Below, piece by piece: positions 27,167-39,555 of a DNA stretch of 64,000 nucleotides; position 1 is the first letter of the stretch, and every line of letters begins with the position of its first letter. The notes beneath the pieces are model-generated. The model had not been told where the DNA came from. It did no database searches and worked only from the letters and a program-made list of their open reading frames with translations. Both the position numbers and the translations under genes were made by a program. This stretch comes from Sphagnum compactum (lineage: Eukaryota > Bryophyta > Sphagnopsida > Sphagnales): positions 7,192,001 to 7,256,000 of the forward strand of contig OZ234498.1 in NCBI GenBank assembly GCA_965153455.1. Direction: 5' to 3'.

Positions 27167-27175
27167 AAACCCTAA
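27167..27175. promoter_or_regulatory. Telo-box upstream of topoisomerase II
   Basis: AAACCCTAA lies about 90 bp upstream of the topoisomerase II ATG (27075). This motif is frequent near transcription starts of plant genes active in dividing cells. Confidence 0.5.
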
Positions 27176-27243
27176 TGTGACGACGACAAACGGAAGTGCA
27201 CGAGAGCGAGGGAGCAAACAAACCCGCTACTCGAAATTTGAAA

Positions 27244-27254
27244 TTTTTCCCGCC
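27244..27254 (+). promoter_or_regulatory. E2F site upstream of topoisomerase II
   Basis: TTTTTCCCGCC matches the E2F consensus TTTSSCGC, about 170 bp upstream of the start codon. Topoisomerase II expression peaks in S/G2, so E2F control would be expected; binding is inferred, not shown. Confidence 0.6.
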
Positions 27255-27379
27255 AGCGCCAGGGATCTGACAGCATTCACACAGGACCAAATCATTCGGG
27301 ATATTACTGAACGCTTTCAAACAGCTCTTACTAATAATGGAAAAACCTCTTAGCATCTCGTTTATCCCCTCGTCTTGGG

Positions 27380-29882
27380 ACTTGATTTGAAATCAACAGT
27401 AAGTACACATGAAGGGTAGTTTGTTTGTTTTGTCACATTTTGAGATCTCACAAACCATGGTTAACCTCTTGGTTAACCTCTTGGTACACATTGGAAAGAC
27501 CCTCGATGCATGTCTTTTCAAAGGAATTTTTATTTCAAAAATGTAGTCAAAAGCAAATTTTCAATACCTTTTCCACCAATTTGCATTCCATTTCTTTTCA
27601 CTTGAACCTAAATTCAATCAAATTTGAAATTCAATTTGAAATAATTTTTATTTTAACAGATCTTGAATTCAATTCAATTAAATCTAAATTCAATTTGAAA
27701 ATTTGAAATTTAATGGAACTTGCATTCAATTAATTAAATATAAATTCAATTCAATCAAATTTAAATTAAATGCAAATTGCATGTTAAATAATTCAACATT
27801 TTTATGGGGCTAACCATTGAGGCTATTTTTTATGATCCTAACCAGGCTATTTTTTTTTATACTTGATTTTTTGGTCATTCCAACTTTGATGTGATAGTCT
27901 TTTCATCTAATTTTGTTGTTCATCCCAATTTTAAGATTATTCTTTTTATATTTAATGTTGGTGAGGGGATTGACTTTGAGTTTCTTATTAGGGATGAACT
28001 AGTTTCAAAATCTTGCTTCTTTGAAATTGATGCAAAAAGGATGGATAATTTGAATAAAGGAGGTCAAAAAATGAACAAAAATGTTAAACTTCAAACAAAT
28101 AATGATATTGATGAGTGTAATGTCTTTCGTGGCTTTGACACAAAGAAATGCATTGTAGATATTTTTGAAGATGAAACTTTTGTTGAAGATCTTGTGAACA
28201 AGTTGTCTTTTTTTTTACAACTTGCAAAAGAAGAGGACAACTTATATCTTCCAACTATGATTCTTCTTTTTCCATCTTTTGAATTTTTTTTTGTTTTTTG
28301 CAACTAAGGTTTAATGTTTAATGTGTTTTTCTACAACATCTTAAATCTAAACCTTAATTGTTGTGTTTTTATGATTATTTTGTGGCTTTGTAAAAAAACA
28401 ATCTTCTAATTAATTTGCACCTTTGGAAATTTGTTATGTATTGTATTGTATAATTAATTATTTTGCAACATCCAATCTCTAATACAAAATATTGGAAGAC
28501 CTATAAAGGAAAAATAGTAACACCGTGTGGTTGATTGTCTTGTTGACGATGTTATTCCAACTTATATAAAGCTAGTTTGTCATCATCCCATTATTTGGGC
28601 TAATGACAAACTTGGGTGGCATCCATTGTTTAAACTTAAGTGGAAAGCTTTTAATGAAGTATAATTTATTATTTTTCCTATTGGTTGGAACTCATTACGA
28701 TTTGTTATGAACATATTTATTGCTAATTTTCTTGAATTTAAGGAGAAGGTATTATTTAATACGACTAGAAGAGGTGTTGGCATCACTCATATGGAAGGAA
28801 GAAGTTTTCGTTCTTCAAGGGTATGGTATGGAAGTTACAAAACATTAATATTCCATTAAGTATGGACAACTACTAATTTCTAATTTGTTTTGTCCAATTT
28901 TGATTAGTTTTGTGTTTGATTTGAATATTTGTTTTTCTTTTGATTAGTTGACGTGTTGTTTGGTTTTTTCCATTTTCATTTTTAGTTGTGTCGATGGTTT
29001 GGTGTGTGTAAGTATAACCAAATCGACAAATATTTATGATATAGAACTATGTGAGGGATCATTAATGCTAAGTTGAAATTTGGTTGTTTGTTATCTTATG
29101 AGGAGACATTTAGTGAAAAAAATGTTGCCTACAAGAAAACCCAGGTAATTTTTTCTATTTTTGTTCAAAGACATGATTTTGCTTGATTTTGCTTATTTTC
29201 AATTTTATAATTTACATTGGTCAAATTTTCAAATAACAAAGCTACCAACTATAGGATGTTGAAAAACTATTACACATGTTTTTCAAAGGCAATATTAAAG
29301 TATGTGAATAGACAAACTAGGTTTATACATACCTTATTTCAAAATCTTTTGTATTAAAGGGGGGAGGCGAAATTGGAATAAATTTGTTCTATTGGTTTTT
29401 TTATTGTGATGGAATCAATATGTAAGTATGAGTTCGGCATGAATTTTCAGCCATTTTTTTACATATGTTGTTTGTTAGAAGAATCTACCATTTGTATGTA
29501 TTTGGCTTTCAATTTTTGCAAAAAAAAAATTTGTCTTTTGTCTTTATTAATTTAAGCTTTATGTAGGAGGGCTTTCATTTTGGAGAAGATGGAGTTATTG
29601 ATGGGAGATGTTGATCGTTGTTTTTGCTATTGTTTCTACTAGTGCAAGAGTTGATATTCGACTTGGCCATGATGGCTTTGTTAGTGTTGTTTTGAGTTCT
29701 AGAGGTTGCTAGGAATAGAATCACTAGTGTGCCTTTTTCTATTGATGCAGAGTTTCTATTGATTCTACTTTTATGGGTCAAGAAAAGATGATGAATAGAA
29801 CTTTTTTTTGCTCTTCAGTCTACTGCAGATCGAGAAAGGCTATGAGATAGGTTCTTGAATCAAGTGGATATCCGTCGATCTT
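27380..29882. other. AT-rich intergenic region with unrecognised coding-like traces
   Basis: 27600-27780 is low-complexity DNA built from ATTCAATTTGAAAT-like words. A 138-codon frame at 27891-28307 and a longer frame at about 28565-28850 broken by a stop (CHHPIIWANDKLGWHP...) look coding-like but match no family I know. They may be remnants of a repeat-borne gene. Confidence 0.35.
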
Positions 29883-30002
29883 GATGACAATCTTTGAAGT
29901 AACCTGTTTACAAAACAGCTTTTGAAAAGCAAGGACACAACAGATGACAATCTTTGAAGTAACCTGTTTTCAAAACAGCTTTTGAAAAGCAAGGACACAT
30001 CG
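29883..30002. repeat. Two-copy 60-bp tandem repeat
   Basis: The unit beginning GATGACAATCTTTGAAGTAA occurs at 29883 and again at 29943 with about two differences. Such near-identity suggests a recent duplication. Confidence 0.9.
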
Positions 30003-30984
30003 GATACCATCCATTCTCGAACGGTTATTGAGAGACTTCATGCCATGGTTTCAACTACCTTCATAACTATCATATTACTATCACATATGTCATAGATCCA
30101 AAATCTGATCGTTTTGATGTCATGAATTTGACCATTTTTGAAAAAAAATTGAATTCTATGTTTTTGGGTATTATTAAAAAGCTGTCTTGTATTCAAGAGG
30201 AAGTGCACTTAAATAAAATTTCTGAAAAAGAAAGAAATAACAAAGCGAGAGCGCAGAAGAAAATAAAAGGAAAAAGAGAGATGCGCTGGTCGGTGACTTC
30301 TACCTGTCAAAAGTTAATCTGATAGGCTGTCACCTAACGAGGATTGTTTGGGCCAGTGAGGATACCCAAAATAAGAAAGATTATTGGCAGTGCTTTCCAT
30401 TTGCAGAAGGAAGAGGTAATATTCAGTTAAAAATCACAAGGTGATAACAAGACTTCAGATCGTAGCAGAAGGAACTTGTCCCAGCTGCTGCGGGGAGTTT
30501 TTCCTTTAAGTACTCCGTGAGAGCATCACTAGTTAATAATAGGCCACAACACAAATTTGGGACAAAAGAATTTCTGAGCCAGAATGTAGCAGTGTAATAG
30601 ATGCCCCACTCTGCATCAACAATCCTAAGATAGTACATACATGAAGATAGTACACACATGAATGCAAGAAGCTGAAGGTGGATCAGGGACTCAAAGCGGG
30701 AGTAAACAAACAGAATAGATTAAGTCAAAAGCAAGTTCCATTATCAGTGCAGTTAAGGGAGCCAAAAAAGAGCACTGAATTGATGAATACTGGATTGTAA
30801 AGAGAGTCCCAGTCCCATATTCTCCAGTTCAGAGAAGAACATTATTAAGGGTAACTTCTCACACATGCAAGATTCATCACCCTTCACTACCCACAATGAT
30901 CACATCGTGCAGAAAGAAAGTTCATCCAAAAGTTAACCTGGATCAAGGCCCAGGATTTGCACCAAACCCAGCTCCAACATGTCC
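30003..30984. other. Downstream flank and 3' UTR of the eEF1B gene
   Basis: No independent gene is supported. The 3' UTR of the minus-strand eEF1B gene probably begins at 30984; its end is not visible. A basic 66-codon frame at 30122-30322 lacks recognisable motifs. Confidence 0.4.
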
Positions 30985-32875
30985 TTCTGCCACATACGAA
31001 AAGACCAGGATGTCAGGGAACACAAAAACATAATACAACTGATGACAAGTAACTTACAGGTCTGACAAAGCAGTTACCTACATTGTTTCATTCTAGGTCT
31101 TATTTGTAACAAAGCAAGGTTTGCACTGAGGCTGGACTTGGAAAAACCTCTGGACTCCAGGACAAAACAATACCAAGTATAAACTGCCTTCAAGCAAGAT
31201 CTTTTCTAGAGAAAGATCTCTGTTTTGCTGCATATCAAATGCAGGTGCAAAACTCTTGCATAAAGCAAAAAAAGGGGTGGAAACTCACAAATTTTGTTGA
31301 AAGCCACAATGTCGCAGCTCTGAATGTACTCATTGTTGGGCTCTGATATGAGATAGTCCTCAATAAGGTTGTCAACAGATACTTCATCATCAACAATGGT
31401 CATCATGATCTGAAGCTTCTTGATACCAGCCACGACTTGCACAAATTTGGCTGTAAAGAATACAGACCACATGTAAAAACAATGGGTGAGAGACCATGAA
31501 GACATGTACATTAATATTACGATTCAAAATGAAAAACTCAGAATGACAATGGATGCATCAAATTATGATCCTCACATGCTCCCCAGAAGAGTCCTGGCAT
31601 AGACACTGAGCGAACACACTCTTCCAACTTCTTCATGTCGGTTTCATCATCCCAGGGTTTGACATCCAGTAGTACAGATGATTTACCACCTGGACGGTCA
31701 AGCAGCACTTCAATATCCAGTTTCACAATTTGAGACAGCTAAAATCTCATTGTAAACTCCATAGACATCACACACTGTGCTGAAGGTACAGTCAGATGAA
31801 GACAAGAAGACAAATTTCTTTTCTGCCAGATTTGCATGTATAAGGTCAAAAGAGTGGAAGGCATGAATACATCTCAAAGCAAAAACCTCCTTCCATACAA
31901 AGTATCTAAATGAGCCCAAAATTAGCAGAAACTCACTCTCCTTCTTCTTGGCCCCTGCAGCTTTCTTGGCTGCTTCACGTTCAGCAGCAGCTGCTGCTTC
32001 CTCCTCTGTCTCTTCTCCAAACAGATCGAGATCATCATCATCTGCCTGCACATCAAGCCACCTAGAACATGTTTATACACAGAAACGTCTCAATTGCACA
32101 AATGAGAACCAGTTTCAAAATAACAGGAGATTGGAGACAGCAGATTGACAGAAACTTTTCTCATGGCCACAGAACCCAAGCATACCTCTGCAGGTGCCTC
32201 AGCTGTGGGGACAGGGGTCTCAGGTGCAGGAGGAGGTGCCAAGTCTCTGCTAGTAGCTGCAGAAGTAGCTCCACTCTCAATATGAACTCCGACACCTGCA
32301 CCAGAGAAGCTGACCAAAATCCCACGGCCACATACTGTTTAGTAATAAGCCATGGAAGGAGAATCTTGCAATACCTAAGACATGACATCTAGGCCTTCAC
32401 AACAAAGTTTGCCGACAGCAACTTCCTCTTCTATGGCCCCCTTACAAATCTCTCCATAGTTGGCTTCACCCTTGCCTGGTGAAAGTGCGTCCGAAAGCAA
32501 CAGCAATCAGGAGATGATGAGACAAGAGCACACAACAGCAAATAAGATCACACACCTAGGTCCGACCAGAGCTGCGATGTGAGAGTGCCACCGATTGACG
32601 TTCACAAACTCCGCAGGAATAGGATGCCTCAGAGCAGCAAAGACAGACAAATCATCCCTGGAGGCCTGGTACCTGCAATGGACACAGACACACAATCATC
32701 ACGAACAAGTTGTTCAAAAGAACACAGACAGACAGAGAGGCAGAGAGAAGGGGGGAAGACCACAGGAAAGCCAGTGAAGAGGAACATACCCGGTGATGTA
32801 GCTGCGGGTGAGCAAGTAATCATCCAGCTGCTTCACGCCTTGCTCGGAATTGAGATCAGTGAATTGTACAGCCAT
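30985..32875 (-). CDS. Translation elongation factor 1B, guanine-nucleotide-exchange subunit (eEF1B beta/delta type), 233 aa
   Basis: Exchanges GDP for GTP on eEF1A in the cytosol. Segments on the minus strand: 32875-32790, 32672-32554, 32295-32186, 32045-31937, 31689-31576, 31450-31289 and 30986-30985; the 702 nt close in frame at 233 residues, near the plant norm. The N-terminus ([20 protein letters not shown]) is the GST-C-like domain that binds eEF1B gamma. An Ala/Pro-rich linker and an acidic block ([16 protein letters not shown]) follow. The exchange domain shows [37 protein letters not shown] and the C-terminal [15 protein letters not shown]. The TAA stop is split by the last intron: T at 31289 joins AA at 30986-30985. 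An open block at 32395-32480 with AG/GT borders was left out because it contains a stop in the needed frame. Confidence 0.93.
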
Positions 32876-33029
32876 TGTAGACAATCTTCGCGAGCGCAGC
32901 ACGAGCTGCTACAAACCAACGGGCTTTCGGAAAATTGCAATAGAGAGGAGGAGCAGCCTGCAACGCGTTGAAAATGGCAGCGATGGCGGCCTACGTCTTC
33001 GGCTCTTGCATTTTGCCCCGCCTTCATTT

Positions 33030-33038
33030 CTAGGGTTT
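33030..33038. promoter_or_regulatory. Telo-box upstream of eEF1B
   Basis: CTAGGGTTT (AAACCCTAG on the minus strand) is about 155 bp upstream of the eEF1B start codon, the usual place for this motif in plant translation-factor genes. Confidence 0.5.
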
Positions 33039-33059
33039 TTCTGCGGGCAAGGGCAATCG

Positions 33060-34149
33060 AGAATCTACCTGCCCATATTGAAAATTTCCTACATCACCAT
33101 CAACCTAAGGGTTTTTTGTTTTTTTTCCCTTTTATTTCTCAAATTTGTGATCTATAAAATTTGGCGAAATTTCAAAAAAAGAAAAATTCGTCAAAATTAC
33201 ATTAGAAAAACAAACTTCTCATATAGTTTCCCAATGTTTTTGTAAAAACAAAAGGAATAAATAACAGTTCTCTTCCTTTACAATTGTGAATTCTAGTTGA
33301 TCCAATAAATATGTATTATTTGTTGAATGGGGAGTAGGGTTTTCTTTTTTTTCCCTTTAACTTTTTTTCTTGTTTTTTCCAATTTTGACATATAAAAATT
33401 TGGCATTTTTTTTCTAAAACAAGGGAAAAGTTAGTCAAATTTAAACTAGAAATACAAATTTCTCAAATTTTTCCCATTAAAAAATAATTGTCAATAAATG
33501 GCATAGGTTCTCATAAATTAGGGTGACAATTTGCAACTTTGAATTAAGGTATCATTTATTGAGTCAAACTTTCTATCTTTATTCAAATTTTATATTGAAA
33601 TATGTTCACATTAAGAATTTATATGGTTAGTGCTAAAATCTCTAATGTTAATTAACATTAACATTAACATTTATGGTCAAATTGATTTAACTTAATGTCT
33701 TGTCATCATTAGAAATTAAGTTGTGCAACTTTTAGTGCCATCAAGTCCACACTTGGTCATGGTGATACACTTGCCATCTTCTTTGCATGCAATGTACATC
33801 TTCCACCGTCCACACCTACATGCCATGATAAGCTTATGGTACATCATCTTCTTCCTCTATTTTCATTGTTGTATGATCATTTTTTTTCTTTTTTTTCCCC
33901 CATTCATTTCATTTTTTTCTATTTTCATTGTTTTAAAAATAACTTTTTTTGACATTTGCAAATCAATTGGGACCTGGCATTAACTCATAAGCAAGATACA
34001 AAGTATTCTCTTGTTATTCTAGTTGAGGTACACGTGGCTTGTGAATTGTATAAATTGGCGCAAGGAATTAATCTATTGATATGTAGCCTAATTAACTTTT
34101 TGTTGTTGGTAGATTTATAACTTCACTTGTTGTTTGAAAGGTTATTAGA
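33060..34149. other. AT-rich intergenic; no gene seen
   Basis: Long T- and A-runs and short frames only. It may contain the undetected left end of the Harbinger-like element that follows. Confidence 0.45.
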
Positions 34150-34830
34150 GCTATCAACATTGTTTTTTGAAGGATGATTACTTGGCCATTTGGATCGAAA
34201 ATGGACAATGTCATGTTTGGATTCAAAAACTTTTGTAATCTTCCAAGTGTTCACAATGTGATAAATGGTAACACAAAAAACACTCAGAATTCTGAAGAGT
34301 TCAAATCTTTGTTGTTGTTGTTGTTACTCATTTTTCAATTACAAAACAAGCTGACCCATTTAGTGAATATTACTATTATCACAAGACATGGGGCTAAAGT
34401 TTGGTTTGTCAGGTTCTGGTTCATGACAAGAAACAATTTAATGACCTATTTGTGAGGCTTCCTGGGAATGTGAATGATTCAAGAGTTTTCAGAAGATCAA
34501 GTTTTTACAACAAAGCACAATATCGTGGACTATTCAATTTGGATAAAGGATGCCAAGATGAGATACCTCTTGATTTGCTTGGAGATAAGAAATATCCATT
34601 GTTAGATTAGATTTTGACACATCATGTAAAAGGGGACCATACTATATTAAAGAGCCGATTCAATTGGAAACATAGGAAGGGAGGGTTGATGGTAAATAAT
34701 GTTTTTGATATTTTAAAAAAACTTTCGTGAACTTCATGGTAAAATAGAATTGGATGTTGCAATTGTTCTTGACCTGGTTGTTTATTGTTGCATAATATGC
34801 TTATTAAATGAAAACCTGGAGACAAATATG
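34150..34830 (+). pseudogene. Decayed PIF/Harbinger (HARBI1-like, DDE_4) transposase
   Basis: Pieces of the family appear in order but in different frames. WPFGSKMDNVMFGFKNFCNLP (34183 on) resembles the WP....M..I..GF....GLP block. HNVING sits where GAIDGTH is expected, so the first catalytic Asp appears to be Asn. The frame at 34401-34610 holds VRLPGNVNDSRVFRRSSFY and LLGDKKYPLLD, the hallmark PGS.HD.RV..S and LLGD.GYPLL motifs. After a stop come FNWKHRKGGLMVNNVFDILK and a shifted ELDVAI..DLV, matching the C-terminal part. At least three breaks show that it is dead. The missing pieces upstream were not found. Confidence 0.8.
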
Positions 34831-37800
34831 GACAACATTTTAGAGAATTCAAAATTACAACATAAGCATTTAATAGACTTCAAATGAAATCAATATACAT
34901 AAGATCAAAGTTAAGGACATGAAATCATTTTCATGAAAAAAGGTCTACAACCATTGAAGGTTCGAAAGTAGACCAACTACACACAGAAAAAAGGATTAGT
35001 TTGAGCTCAACTCCATTTCTTGAAGCCAAGTCAAAAAAACATTTGGAAAACAATTACACTTAAATCTCATTACAACAAAATGTGTCTTCTTTGTACACCA
35101 AATGATTTCATTGGATTTTGAATGAATTTACTAGTCACACTAAACAAGGCCTAGTGGGGATGCATTGAATTCACTAGTCCATTGAATGGGGATTAATGAA
35201 TCACATTCACATTTTGTAATAATGTTTTGAGATTTGTCTTGGGCGTTGAAAAAATTTGATTTGAAACATGTGAATGAAGTGCAAAATCAATTGAAAAGTG
35301 TGAAAGGCTTGATCAAAAATTCAATTCCATATATGTTTCAATTCAACAACTAAATTTTAGATTTGATTTGATTCAAAATTTTAATTCATCTCAATGGTCT
35401 TATGCATTTTTTGTATTATTGTGCAAGTTAGTGTGGACATCAATTGGAGTTAGATGTTGTATTTATTTATTTATCACAAACAACATTTTCATTATGTTAG
35501 TAAATTCTAGGAATGCTTCAACCATCCTTTTTTATTGTTGTTGGTTTTTACATCTTTGGTCTTATAGTAGTCAAGTTGTTGATTTTGAAACTCTTTCTAT
35601 ACTATTAACCTCTGATTTTTAATTTCCAAGTTCATTTCATTTGTGTTTTGAATAGTGGTAATGAAAATTTTGTAACCTTTTTTCTATGATTTCCACCATC
35701 GCATTATTGATTGCTAACAATTTCCTTTTAATGCCAGTGTTCCCAATAATTGTTTAGTCAATTAAGGGGGCAGTTGGTTGAAAGTTTTCATAGAAGAATC
35801 CAAGTCCTTTTCTAGCATTAACTCATTGTTGAATGTTTTTACACCAAGATGAATTGGTTTGTTTTAAGTTCCATACACAATTGTGAGTATGTACACAAGT
35901 GTGATTCTTGGAGGTGTGTGGTTTTAGTTGTTGAATTTTGCATTGGTCATACAAATGGCAAGAAAGAGGATGTATGTATTGCATTGCTAGGTCAAAATGA
36001 ACATTCAATGTTTTTTGTGTTTTCTTTAAAACCACCATCTTGCTCATTGGGAAGGTCAGTTTCTTATTGAACTTTTTCTGTGTGTTGTGAAGGTGTGTAA
36101 TTATTGTCATGTGAAACATTAGGTCCCACACATGGGGCAATCACAACATGGGTCTAATGCCCATGAATGATTCAATGCGTTCATGCATACCTTTGTTAAA
36201 TGTCGTCGAAAATTCTAAACAACTTTTTTTTAGGAGTCAAGTCCCAATATTCAGTATTGTTCCTAATTCTTGTCATATAGTGAAACATGCATATGAAATT
36301 CCTATATATGGTTCCCCATTTATCCTTGTAGGCCATTCATTCCTCGACAAAAATGAATGCCCAATAACAACTTTTTCCATTTGGATGTTGTTTCCATTTG
36401 GTCACTTGGATTCGTGACATCCAAACTTGCCATGAATTCATCATGTTTTGATTGAATCAAAGCCATGATCTCTTGGAACTCCTAGTTGGGTGGGTAGGGG
36501 CGTTTAGTTTAGATGTCACATGCAACATCTAATGCAATTCCATTGATTCATTTTATTTTATTTTTTCGATTCAACCAACTTTTGCCCTTTTTATTCCATG
36601 ATTGTGAGAAGTCGATACAAATATGTTTTGAATATTTGCATTTGTAGTTCAAGTGATTCATGAAAGAATTCATGATTTGCAAAATTTGATCATGGAAGAA
36701 GTGTATGCAAAAGGTCTAAGAGGTGAATGATTTGCAAAATTCAAAATCACCTAATTATTTACTTTCTTGATTTGTAAGAAATGTAAAAGGTGATCAATTT
36801 TCAAAATTTATATTCACTTCGTTCAAAGCTTTTTAGATTTACAAGGTCATATTTTTTGGATCATTTTTTGAATAAAAGAGATGCATCATCTTTGAAGTAG
36901 AATACTAAACGCTTAACACCCAGCACTTAATGCACAACATTCAATGCACAAAACCTTACATTCAAAGCTTGAAAATCTTGACTTTTGTGAAACTTGGAAT
37001 TCATAGACATTATGTTCCTGAACCTAAAAGAACTTGATGTGAAGGTTGATGAAGTGTGATGAAGCTTGATGAAGGGTGACAAAGCTTGAAGCATAGGCGA
37101 ATAGGGAGGAAAAAATTGTGGTGGAAATTGAAATAATAATTTACCAATTATTTATGTTTTCATTTTTTACATTTGCAGGTTATCATTGTATTTCATGAAA
37201 AGAATCATGAAAAATATTAACAATGGTGTTGATATGCCATTCATTATACATTATTCTAATTTTTTGCGCCACATAGGATTCCATGTAGGATTTGGTGGTA
37301 ACATTAACACCAAATGTGGAACCTCATGAATATTTTTTGTAACATTGTTTTATTTACAAGTCTGAATTTCATGAAACATTTTGTATTTTAATTATTGTTG
37401 GTTTGAACCAAATTGATGTTGTGTAGAATCTTAGGGTGAAAATCTATAGTTTTGAACCAAGGTATCATGTATTGGATCAAAACTTTTACCTTGATTTGAA
37501 ATCTATTTAAAAAATAGAACTTGTGGCCCACTTAAAATAAAAATTAGGTTAGACCATAGGTAGTTTACTCAAATGTATTCATGAGAAAAAACATATCTAA
37601 AACTAAATTGAGGTTCTGTTGTTTCTAAAGGTGAGTTCAAGTTTTCTATAGTTTAAGTTGTTATTTTTTTTCCCTGTGTTTTTCTTCATTTGAACATTCC
37701 ACTATTTGATTTGACCATTTAAGTTTTATTTTTTCCCTCATCTCTTTTCACCATGCTTTGTTTCAAGCTTCAACATTCATACTTGTGTTTTTCAACTTAT

Positions 37801-38490
37801 CGGTAGTTGTTTATCAATGTTCATTTTTCAACTTATGCCAACTTAAAGGTAAATAGTAGATTATCAACTTTAATTTTATTTATTTATTTATTTATGGTTT
37901 TGTGAATGTAGCACGAGTTTGAAAGGAGATAACATCAACAACTTTTGCCAAAATTTAAAATAAAATAAAATTGAATGTCAATATTTTTGAAAATTCAATC
38001 AGAGCGGCCAGATTCAAACTCACAACTAGTTCAACGAAATAATGAAACCTTTCATCAATTTAACTAAAAGCTCAACAAGAATATGAAGGAAACATGAACA
38101 ACATTATTGAATTTAGTCCTTATTTATTGAAAATTTCAAAATTAGAAACTGAAGCATCAAATTAAAATTTTCAAATTATATTTAATTATTTGACACATTA
38201 ATGCCAAACCTTAAAAGATATTACAATATAGGGATACTTAAAGTGCACAATACAATTGGTACAATCATGGCAACCTAGGTTGGCAAGGTTTTATTCAAAT
38301 CATTTTGTTAACTTGATAAAATAATTGCACATGTGAAAGACCATGCTATATAAAAAAACATTTTAATATTCTATTGACGATGCCAAAGTTTTGCCATGGT
38401 TTTTAAAATGTGAACTTGAAATGTGCTTATGTTTCATCACATTTTTCAATATATATATTGGGATTTGTTAAGGTTTGAATCGAGAATGTG
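34831..38490. other. AT-rich intergenic with MITE-like traces; no gene seen
   Basis: 35139-35152 (ACTAAACAAGGCC followed by TAG) reads GGCC TTGTTTAGT on the other strand, the standard end of PIF/Tourist elements, and may be the right end of the Harbinger relic. A weaker inverted pair (AGTTGGTTGAA near 35772; TTCAACCAACT near 36570) may mark another decayed element. The many short frames show no family motif. Confidence 0.4.
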
Positions 38491-38494
38491 CATA

Positions 38495-39060
38495 AGAACT
38501 TACATAATGCAAATAGACAATGCAACATGCAAAAGAAATTGACAAAATGCAAAAATTATGCAATTAGGATTTGGGGTGAATTAAGGTTTATTTAGTGATA
38601 ATTTTATTGTGTTGGGTTTTCGGGGAATTACGTAGTTAGGGCTAATAATGTTGTGGTAGGGTGTGAGGGCAAATTAGGGTCTATTATGGTTAATAGTATT
38701 GAATTAGGTTTTGGCGCCCATTAGGGTTTGAATTAACATGCAAATGACCAAATAAGAACCCAAATGGATGATGATGAACCGTGCAAAAGAAATCCACGAA
38801 ATGTACAAAATTATGTTTAGTTAGTGTTAATGATATTGTATTAGGGTTTGGGCAATGACCTAATTAGGGTATATTATGGAGCATAGAATTGAATTAGGGT
38901 TTGGGCGATGACCTAATTAGGGTATATTATGGATCATAGAATTGAATTATAGGGTTTGAGGCTCATTAGGGTTTGAATTAAGAGCGCGCAAAGCACGGGA
39001 GCAGGATGCAAATGGACAAAACACCATGCGTGAGAGAAATCCGCAAAATGGAGAGACTAT
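38495..39060. repeat. Degenerate repeats rich in TTAGGG-like words
   Basis: A module with GCAAATG.AC, AAAGAAAT(C/T).ACAAAATG and ATTAGGGTTTG recurs near 38505, 38740 and 39005 (period about 235-270 bp). Within it, a 53-bp unit starting TTAGGGTTTGGGC is repeated in tandem at 38841 and 38894. The array ends about 500 bp before the HDDC2-like start codon and overlaps a plausible 5' leader. Confidence 0.75.
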
Positions 39061-39555
39061 GAAGCGTGTCGGGATCGGGGCGGAGTGAGTGGGTGGCATC
39101 AGAATCAACAGCGATCGAGGTAAGCTCTGGTAACTTGCTTATTACTTTTTGTCTCTTTCGATTTGTTGCGAGTGAAGAAGAAGAAGAAGGAGGGATGAGA
39201 GAGGAATCGAGACAGCTACAGCGAGAAAAATGGAACTCTGAAAGTGGAGCAAAGTTGTGTTTACGTAGAAGTTGATATTAGGGAAGGAGGGGGAAAAGAG
39301 AGCAGCGGAAGAACAAACATCTTAGGAACAATCATGTATAGTAGGCAGTGCGAAAAGTGGAAGAGAAGAAAGGAAGTGTTGAGTTCACAGTAATGGTGAT
39401 GCATTTTCTCCATACCTGATTGAGGGGTAACTGTTCTCTGAGCGTTCCTTACAAGAGCCTTGGTCCCATTTCGTGTGTACATTTTTCGTTCCCCCTTTTT
39501 CTTTTGTTTGCACTCGGTTGCAATTGGGGTAATACAAAATTTGGGTGGCAGGGTC

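Noticed and set aside
32395-32480. Exon-like block in an eEF1B intron (AG...GT borders)
   Set aside because: In the phase required by exon 2 it meets a stop early, and the flanking exons join well without it.
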